This document shows positions 30,938-35,366 of a stretch of 35,366 bases of DNA, one piece after another (positions within the stretch are counted from its first letter, which is position 1; the number at the start of each line of letters is the position of its first letter). Source of the stretch: a virus; IMG/VR virus record IMGVR_UViG_3300037245_000649, positions 1 to 35,366 of that record; one strand, 5' to 3'. The notes under the pieces are model-generated. The model saw only the letters and a program-made list of their open reading frames with translations, was not told the origin of the DNA and ran no database searches. The position numbers and the translations under genes are program-made.

Positions 30938-31188
30938 CATACACCTTTCGATTCAAGATGCTTGATTTTCCTTTTCAAATCTTCGAAATGTAGCATCAAG
31001 TTTTTGTTTCGTTTCTTCAGCAGCTCTATTTTCTTTTCAAGCACAGGGCACATCGTACAAAGCGGGTGCGACGTTGGATGTTCTGCGTCCCACTTTGCGG
31101 CGTCACATGTGTCTCGCGCCATCTGGCGTTTGAAATTCTCACTGCCTGGTCCGTTGTCGTAGAAGTCACCATAACTTTCGTTACTCAT
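30937..31188 (-). CDS. Coiled-coil protein with Cys pair, 83 aa
   Basis: Begins MSNESYGDFYDNGPGSENF; the middle has CDAAKWDAEHPTSHPLCTMC (Cys and His suited to metal binding) and the last 35 residues form a heptad-rich helix (EKKIELLKKRNKNLMLHFED). GGGAG precedes GACGAACGATG, the leader shared by several early genes. Probably a small structural or adaptor protein; function unknown. Confidence 0.65.
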   Translation of the reverse strand: MSNESYGDFYDNGPGSENFKRQMARDTCDAAKWDAEHPTSHPLCTMCPVLEKKIELLKKRNKNLMLHFEDLKRKIKHLESKGV

Positions 31189-31234
31189 CGTTCGTCTCCC
31201 GCTTCTTGTTCGTCTCCCAATTGAAAACTCGCAT

Positions 31235-31432
31235 TTATAATTCAGGGCAACCCGGCCCAGCAGGTGGTGCGGGTGTGTGATTGATAGTTGTTTCTTCTAT
31301 CAACATACCGCTACCCAAACAATTACCACAAGCTTTCTCTGTAATTGTCGCATTGTGTATATCATGATCCGAGTGCATCTGGACGCCACGACCCTTACAA
31401 CTGGTACAAATTATTTTCTTTCTCATGCTCAT
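31235..31432 (-). CDS. DnaJ-type zinc-knuckle protein, 65 aa
   Basis: Contains CTSCKGRG near residue 9 and CGNCLGSG near residue 35, two copies of the DnaJ C-x2-C-x-G-x-G motif that together bind one zinc ion. The rest is polar and ends in a Pro-rich tail (TPAPPAGPGCPEL). GGGAGACGAACG precedes the ATG. These stand-alone DnaJ-zinc proteins are common in phage early regions. Confidence 0.7.
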   Translation of the reverse strand: MSMRKKIICTSCKGRGVQMHSDHDIHNATITEKACGNCLGSGMLIEETTINHTPAPPAGPGCPEL

Positions 31433-31460
31433 CGTTCGTCTCCCATTTAATTTAATTTAA

Positions 31461-31874
31461 TTAATCAACCTCGTCAAACTCACCAACCAACTGCGAATCA
31501 AGCCCTGCCAGAATATCAAGCAGCCCGTCTAACCGAGCCACTTTGGTCACTACATGCCGCTCGAAATCTTCAAGTATGTATTCATATTTGTCCCAGTGGC
31601 CACCCGCACAGTTATCAAACGCAACGCATCGAAACACAAAGACTGGTACGTTTCGCAATTCAATTGCAGCAGCAACAGATTTTTGTTTTGGGCTCGCACC
31701 GTTTTTGTTCATCTTGAGTTCAAGAAAACCCAGCCACCGCCTATGAATCACTTCCAGATCAGGCACGCCGCTGCGTTGTAACATGTGCCCATGTACATTC
31801 AAAATCCAGGCGCACTGCGACTCCAAGACTTTACACAACCGATTTGAGAATATTGTTTCTGGTTTTTTAGCCAT
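31461..31874 (-). CDS. PD-(D/E)XK (VRR-NUC/resolvase-like) nuclease, 137 aa
   Basis: From the ATG at 31874 (MAKKPETIFSNRLCKVLES) the protein shows the small nuclease plan: an N-terminal helix with a possible Glu, RSGVPDLEVIHRRW containing the PD motif, LGFLELKMNKNGASPKQ with E-x-K, and an interacting helix and strand (VAAAIELRNVPVFVFRC). The spacing P-D…E-L-K and the following S-P-x-Q resemble VRR-NUC and Holliday-junction resolvase-like proteins. Its start overlaps the Tat-signal gene by eight bases. The longer frame up to 32093 is rejected for the same reason. Confidence 0.72.
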   Translation of the reverse strand: MAKKPETIFSNRLCKVLESQCAWILNVHGHMLQRSGVPDLEVIHRRWLGFLELKMNKNGASPKQKSVAAAIELRNVPVFVFRCVAFDNCAGGHWDKYEYILEDFERHVVTKVARLDGLLDILAGLDSQLVGEFDEVD

Positions 31875-32121
31875 TAGTCTTTGTCCCAATCCAACTAACA
31901 CGTTCGTCAAGTATCTTGGCCGCGACGTCAAAAGACTCAGTATCAATCGGCCAGTTCTTGTAGTAATACCAAACCCATCCGTTTGCGGCACAGTCAAGAG
32001 CTGCGCACGCAGGGTTAATTGCAGCGGGTATAGCAACCCCAGCACCAGGCACAACACCCGCCAAACTACTCGGCGCGGCGACGGCCAACCCAATTATTTT
32101 CAAGAACGATCTTCGTTTCAT
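31867..32121 (-). CDS. Exported small protein with twin-arginine (Tat) signal, 84 aa
   Basis: The N-terminus MKRRSFLKIIGLAVAAPSSL fits the Tat consensus (S/T)-R-R-x-F-L-K with RR at residues 3-4 and a moderately hydrophobic core, so the mature part may be exported folded. The remaining ~60 residues include PACAALDCAANG, WVWYYYKNW and a helical end. The start overlaps the upstream stop (ATGA). There is no recognisable mature-domain family. Short Tat-signal frames recur in phage genomes; the role is unknown. Confidence 0.65.
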   Translation of the reverse strand: MKRRSFLKIIGLAVAAPSSLAGVVPGAGVAIPAAINPACAALDCAANGWVWYYYKNWPIDTESFDVAAKILDERVSWIGTKTNG

Positions 32122-32306
32122 ATTAAATCTCGTGATATACTAGACAACGTTGTCTTATACCAAACAAAGAATCTTACGCCACAATCAGTCTCAGTGGATT
32201 CACATCGAGCCAAAAATTCTATGCTGCCTTTCTCTGGCCCGCCACGTCGGGGTATGCACTCTAGGTTTACGTCAGTCGATCCACATTTAGGGCATCTTAG
32301 TATCAT
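32118..32306 (-). CDS. Zinc-ribbon protein, 62 aa
   Basis: Begins MILRCPKCGSTDVNLE, with C-x2-C at residues 5-8, and later ARCESTETDCGV giving the second pair of cysteines; the body is beta-rich (FFVWYKTTL). This is a typical small zinc ribbon, often in nucleic-acid-related proteins. The start at 32306 has GGAAG nearby and follows the upstream stop by two bases. The longer frame to 32357 is less likely. Confidence 0.65.
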   Translation of the reverse strand: MILRCPKCGSTDVNLECIPRRGGPEKGSIEFLARCESTETDCGVRFFVWYKTTLSSISRDLI

Positions 32307-32307
32307 A

Positions 32308-32625
32308 TCACTTCCAGTCCAGAATAAACCCACAACACCTGTCAATCCCAAACGCATACTGTTCCGGCCAGTCGTCGATCTTCACAACAGCGTGGCGACC
32401 CACGACGTGGCGACCCTCGACGTTCGCCTTGAGTCGATCCATGTCCGCTTTGAGCGGCAGAAGATATTCAAACAGTTGACACATCAGACTATCGTATTCT
32501 CTCGCAAGTTCATGCGTTTCTTTATCAAACTCTTCGCGTTCTTTCTTCAATCTGCTCATCGCGAATGCGTTAAGCAGCCAAATCAAAATCATAGCAGCAA
32601 TTATTACCCAAATTATCCAAGTCAT
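32308..32625 (-). CDS. Membrane protein with coiled coil, 105 aa
   Basis: The N-terminal 22 residues are a strong hydrophobic helix (MTWIIWVIIAAMILIWLLNA) and the next ~55 residues are a charged helical segment (SRLKKEREEFDKETHELARE). This is the plan of a small inner-membrane protein with a cytoplasmic or periplasmic coiled coil, such as i-spanins (Rz) or holin partners. VEGRHVVGRHAV reflects a 15-base imperfect tandem repeat in the DNA (32391-32416). The start shares one base with the upstream stop (TGATG). Confidence 0.65.
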   Translation of the reverse strand: MTWIIWVIIAAMILIWLLNAFAMSRLKKEREEFDKETHELAREYDSLMCQLFEYLLPLKADMDRLKANVEGRHVVGRHAVVKIDDWPEQYAFGIDRCCGFILDWK

Positions 32626-32966
32626 CAGTCACTCCATTTAGTTTCGTTAAGTTCTCTGGTCAACCGTTCGACGTCGCAACGCAGCGAGTCACGTTCACAC
32701 ACTAAATTATTCCGTTCATCAACAAACGAATCAGCCTTTCGTTTCAGGCCCAAAACCATCTGGCGGAGTTTGTCTGCGTCCTCGTACATTCCACTTGTGC
32801 CGTCGTTCTTGCCGCTGATAACGTCTTCGACAAGTTTTGTTGCACAATGCAAACTGTACAACGAGCCACGAAACCACGCGGGATGCGCCCAATCTGTGCT
32901 GTCACATTCCGGGTCGTCCCAGCCAACGTGCTTTTGTATCCAGCGTTTAATTCGTTTACGCACCAT
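32625..32966 (-). CDS. Hypothetical protein, 113 aa
   Basis: Not recognised. It has a basic N-terminus (MVRKRIKRWIQKHVG), a middle with WDDPECDSTDWAHPAWF and LHCATKLVEDVI, then a coiled-coil end (LRCDVERLTRELNETK). ATG 32966 shares a base with the upstream stop. It is followed by the membrane coiled-coil gene, with which it could form a pair. Confidence 0.6.
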   Translation of the reverse strand: MVRKRIKRWIQKHVGWDDPECDSTDWAHPAWFRGSLYSLHCATKLVEDVISGKNDGTSGMYEDADKLRQMVLGLKRKADSFVDERNNLVCERDSLRCDVERLTRELNETKWSD

Positions 32967-33736
32967 CAATCTCTCCGATAAATATCATCGTTATCAGCAA
33001 GGCCTGTGCCATCAGACTTTTCGCCACCAACACGTCGAGCATTTGCGTCCGCGTCTTTTATATCACCGTCGTTCATATATCTGTCGTCTGGGTCTGCGTC
33101 GCCACAGCTTGCACAACTATCTCGGTATGCGTTACACCCCTTGCATGGTCGAAGCGTATCGTCGTCCGATTCAATGTCGTCAACGCCAGTATACGCGCAA
33201 CACGAACCGTCGCACCCAGCACAGTCGCTGTTACATTCGTCGCCCTCACTGACACAATCTTCGCAATCACAGCACATTCCGTTGCACTCGCCCTCAACAT
33301 AGCTGGCCGGTTCGTCGTCTAGGGTATAACTGTCTGGATCGTTTGGGTTAACGTCTTTGATCAGTTTGGCAAATCCCATATCGACCATGCGTTGTTTCAA
33401 TTGCTGCTCAAACAACATTATTTTCAGCCGCCATTGCTCTACTCGCAATTGAACAAGCAAGTTTACCTGCTCAAGACGTCCGACCTGAAGCCCACGGTAC
33501 AAAATTTGAGTATAGTTCGACGCCTCTAGCAAGCCCAATCGTATTGTTGTCTCGCTAAACGCAGTGTCCGGGTCTATAATGTCGTCCAACGCAATATCCT
33601 TGGTCTCCCAAATCACTCTGTCATTGAACACCAGTCGCACGACGTTCGCCTTGTACCACTGCACTGTCACGTCTACCATGTCATTTCGTTCGTCGTCAAC
33701 ACTATCGCCTTGATTATCTTTTCGTTCGTCGTTCAT
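32966..33736 (-). CDS. Acidic, highly cysteine-rich protein, 256 aa
   Basis: The first ~120 residues are acidic and mixed alpha/beta (VTVQWYKANVVRLVFNDRVI, LRVEQWRLKIMLFEQQ). After residue 140 about 17 cysteines are packed into ~80 residues: CNGMCCDCEDC, CNSDCAGCDGSCC, PCKGCNAYRDSCASCG. This density suggests several metal sites or a disulfide-rich domain; the acidic context (DDIESDDD) is striking. No family is recognised. It overlaps its neighbours by one to three bases. The role could be metal storage, protein binding or zinc signalling, none shown. Confidence 0.6.
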   Translation of the reverse strand: MNDERKDNQGDSVDDERNDMVDVTVQWYKANVVRLVFNDRVIWETKDIALDDIIDPDTAFSETTIRLGLLEASNYTQILYRGLQVGRLEQVNLLVQLRVEQWRLKIMLFEQQLKQRMVDMGFAKLIKDVNPNDPDSYTLDDEPASYVEGECNGMCCDCEDCVSEGDECNSDCAGCDGSCCAYTGVDDIESDDDTLRPCKGCNAYRDSCASCGDADPDDRYMNDGDIKDADANARRVGGEKSDGTGLADNDDIYRRD

Positions 33737-33882
33737 ATCATCCTACTTTGCAAGTTAAATGTGTACGTTACAAACGCGGACCACACAATGCAGAAAATCA
33801 CGGCGTTGCGCATTCTTTTGCACCAATACGCATAGCGTTCATCCTTGTTCATATCCGTACATGTTTTTTGATTGTAACTCAT
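33733..33882 (-). CDS. Small membrane protein, 49 aa
   Basis: The frame from ATG 33882 reads MSYNQKTCTDMNKDERY, then a basic patch (CKRMRN) and one hydrophobic helix (AVIFCIVWSAFVTYTF). The ATG overlaps the upstream stop (ATGA) and the stop overlaps the next ATG by two bases (ATGATATGA), which makes it a convincing member of the operon. Function unknown. Confidence 0.6.
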   Translation of the reverse strand: MSYNQKTCTDMNKDERYAYWCKRMRNAVIFCIVWSAFVTYTFNLQSRMI

Positions 33883-34094
33883 ATTTGATAGTCCAATACG
33901 TACTCGTCTGGTTCATTTGACCATTCGTCACAAGTACCAGCGGGTTCAATTATTCGCCATTGATTCGCAGCTTCGTTCTTAGGGCACTGGTGGTCATTAA
34001 GCCAGCTATTGTATTTGTAAAACTTGCAGTCAGAACACTGCTTATGTTTATCTGGGGGTATTGGCGATTGGTAATTTAACATCGAGTCTATCAT
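33879..34094 (-). CDS. Small zinc-binding protein, 71 aa
   Basis: From ATG 34094 (MIDSMLNYQSPIPPD) the core is QCSDCKFYKYN…HQCPKN…GTCDEW, four cysteines in two pairs, like a compact zinc-binding domain common in phages (C-x2-C-K-F-x…C). AGGTG before ATATG supports this start, which lies eight bases after the upstream stop. The longer frame to 34130 would overlap that gene. Function unknown. Confidence 0.6.
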   Translation of the reverse strand: MIDSMLNYQSPIPPDKHKQCSDCKFYKYNSWLNDHQCPKNEAANQWRIIEPAGTCDEWSNEPDEYVLDYQI

Positions 34095-34102
34095 ATCGCA
34101 CC

Positions 34103-34762
34103 TTAAACTTCTTTGAATTTCTGTGAACATTCACTTCTCGCAATGTCGCAGAATTTACATTCCATGCGACTCGGAGTCTTACGACACGCTACTTCTGGAC
34201 CAATTATTTTGTCGATCGTCGCGAAAATTTGGTCTCTTAAACCAGTATCATCCGCGATCGTGTTCGGAATCTGAATGTTGGGCGTGCCTTCTTTGTAAAC
34301 GACGCAGCCACTAAACTTTGTTGTGGCGTAGCCGGGCACTGCCAGCGGGAGCATCTGAATATAGATATACACTTGGACACTATCACTTGTTTTCGGCTTT
34401 CCCGATTTGGCATCCGAAATTTCTGCAAACTCAGTGCCATCATTATTCTGTCCGAATGCGAGTATGTCTGGTTTGGCTGAGATGACACACTTGTGCCCTG
34501 CGTTGCTACAATAGTCAAGTTTGAACGAGTTCTGATCTTCGATTAGTACACGATGTCCCCGCGCAGTCAGCTCGTCAACTCTACTTCGCAGAATCTTTGT
34601 GTGCGCTATGTTCCACATCGCCGAGTTAAAGTCACTAGGAGTCTTGTCATAGTTCTGGTAGTGACATTTTAGCCAGCTCTTGAAAAAACAGTTGTCTTCG
34701 CCCGCTATTAATCGAGTAATCCAAGTCGGCCAAACAAACGGAACTTTGCGTAAAGTTTTCAT
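34103..34762 (-). CDS. Cas4/RecB-like Fe-S PD-(D/E)XK nuclease, 219 aa
   Basis: The nuclease core is SAKPDILAF (Asp99) followed by FAEISDAKSGKPK with D-x-K (Asp117, Lys119) and an adjoining helix SDSVQVYIYIQML, which resembles the Q-x(2)-Y helix of RecB-family enzymes. An N-terminal cysteine (DNCFFKSW) and three C-terminal cysteines (MECKFCDIARSEC) can hold a 4Fe-4S cluster as in Cas4. Such proteins are 5'-3' exonucleases in recombination, or, in phage, processing of host or phage ends. The ATG overlaps the HNH gene stop (ATGA). No cas1 or cas2 neighbour and no CRISPR array is visible. Confidence 0.78.
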   Translation of the reverse strand: MKTLRKVPFVWPTWITRLIAGEDNCFFKSWLKCHYQNYDKTPSDFNSAMWNIAHTKILRSRVDELTARGHRVLIEDQNSFKLDYCSNAGHKCVISAKPDILAFGQNNDGTEFAEISDAKSGKPKTSDSVQVYIYIQMLPLAVPGYATTKFSGCVVYKEGTPNIQIPNTIADDTGLRDQIFATIDKIIGPEVACRKTPSRMECKFCDIARSECSQKFKEV

Positions 34763-35366
34763 ATTAAAATGTCCTTTAGACTTTCAAAATCGTATTCATC
34801 AGTATTGTAAACAAAGTCTAATTCGTCAGACTTGTTCATAGATCGGATTTCCCTTTCTATTGTTGAGTGACAACTGTTGCATAACGTCTGAATGTTACTG
34901 GGTACGTCATTATAGTGGTTGGAATCCTTATGGTGAATATGCAACTGCCTACCCGTGTCTTTAATTTCTGCCTCTTGAGTTTTGTTGCACCTTTGGCACG
35001 TATACTTGTCACGTCTCCGCATTTCGTTGTAGAATTTTATCGTGGCAGTGTGCGCACCATCTGTGTACCCTGGGCCAGATTCACCCGTCATTCGTTCTCT
35101 TGCTGCGTCATCTCGATAGCAACCACAACTTTGACTTTTGCCGCTGCGTAAACTGTCGCCCCTAACTACACGTTCTTCGCTGCAATCACATTTGCACAGC
35201 CAAGCAACTTCGCCGTGTATCCTTGTGCTAAGTTCTCGGACAACACGCCAACGTCCAAACTTTTGACTCATTAAATCTATATCGGATTGATAGCAGCCGC
35301 AACTTTGACTATTGCCGTTGCGCAGATTCAACCCGCGCACAGATTTCTCTCTAGTGCAATCGCAAC
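34759..35366 (-). CDS. HNH endonuclease with SCGC repeats, N-terminus cut by window edge
   Basis: The visible C-terminal ~200 residues include the end of one repeat (CDC-x3-KSVRGLNLRNG-x-SQSCGC), a full repeat (FGRWRVVRELS…CKCDCSEERVVRGDSLRSG…SCGC), an ERMTGESGPGYTDG linker, and an HNH nuclease: YTCQRCNKT…LHIHHKDSNHYNDVPSNIQTL-CNSCH. The repeat and linker are the same kind as in the GIY-YIG protein at 3730. The frame stays open to the window edge, so the N-terminus lies outside. It is likely a homing endonuclease. The end DEYDFESLKDILI is weakly like the shared tail of the DNA enzymes. Confidence 0.88.
   Translation of the reverse strand, partial: CDCTREKSVRGLNLRNGNSQSCGCYQSDIDLMSQKFGRWRVVRELSTRIHGEVAWLCKCDCSEERVVRGDSLRSGKSQSCGCYRDDAARERMTGESGPGYTDGAHTATIKFYNEMRRRDKYTCQRCNKTQEAEIKDTGRQLHIHHKDSNHYNDVPSNIQTLCNSCHSTIEREIRSMNKSDELDFVYNTDEYDFESLKDILI

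Noticed and set aside
31783-33252. Plus-strand 489-aa open frame
   Set aside because: It lies antisense to five tightly tiled minus-strand genes with Shine-Dalgarno sites and recognisable motifs; its sequence is low-complexity Ser/His/Arg-rich as expected of a shadow frame.
34103-34762. Cas4-like gene as part of a CRISPR-Cas locus
   Set aside because: No other cas gene or repeat-spacer array is in the window; stand-alone Cas4-like nucleases are frequent in phages.

Overview
The window looks like a stretch of a tailed double-stranded DNA bacteriophage genome (Caudoviricetes), or a prophage of one. It carries a large terminase, a DUF4055-like portal and the start of a Mu-F/SPP1-gp7-like head protein, a primase-helicase, two phage-type tRNAs, free-standing homing-type endonucleases, and dozens of tightly packed small genes that overlap by 1 to 32 bases. 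Every gene I support lies on the minus strand, so transcription runs from high to low coordinates. Shine-Dalgarno sequences (GGAG, GAGG, AAGG) precede many starts, so the host is a bacterium. I cannot name the host or place the phage in a genus from sequence alone. Both ends of the window cut through genes.

From 35366 down to about 22030 (early/replication side): an HNH endonuclease (cut by the edge), a Cas4/RecB-like nuclease, a run of small zinc-ribbon, coiled-coil and membrane microproteins, a short protein with a twin-arginine signal, a small PD-(D/E)XK nuclease, a membrane-anchored BCS1-like AAA+ ATPase, a MazG-like pyrophosphohydrolase, a P-loop kinase, a second PD-(D/E)XK nuclease and the CHC2/Toprim/SF3 primase-helicase. 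One small gene here (26991..27237) is split by a (GAAC)3 tetranucleotide. From 22027 to 21195 lies a gene-free, AT-rich, repeat-filled segment that looks like a replication origin or master control region: nested inverted arrays of AATACAAC-type boxes, four 22-bp tandem repeats and four 30/31-bp tandem repeats. Next comes a NADAR (YbiA-like) gene, then several microproteins and a second non-coding patch with an inverted pair of DnaA-box-like sites (about 19771..20039).

From 19770 to 1 (late/structural side): small genes, a candidate small terminase, the large terminase, small genes including a putative lipoprotein, a tRNA-Pro/tRNA-Ala pair separated by a strong hairpin, then a roughly 9.5-kb island placed between the terminase and portal genes. 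That island encodes a two-domain glycosyltransferase, a second glycosyltransferase, a beta-class N4/N6 DNA methyltransferase, a zinc-finger Vsr/DUF559-like endonuclease, a class I methyltransferase, a C5-cytosine methyltransferase, a B12-binding radical SAM enzyme, a GIY-YIG endonuclease and a PIG-L deacetylase. A membrane-anchored HtrA-like protease, the portal and the head protein follow.

The most unusual signal is a shared C-terminal peptide, QLSSD-x-F-x-DL-x-I at the very end of three unrelated DNA-acting enzymes (6158, 7793 and 8587). It is encoded with different synonymous codons, which suggests a selected targeting or docking tag. Overall the phage seems to invest heavily in chemical modification of DNA and/or the virion surface and in host interaction (NADAR, protease, BCS1-like ATPase). 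These functional links are inferences from families and gene order.
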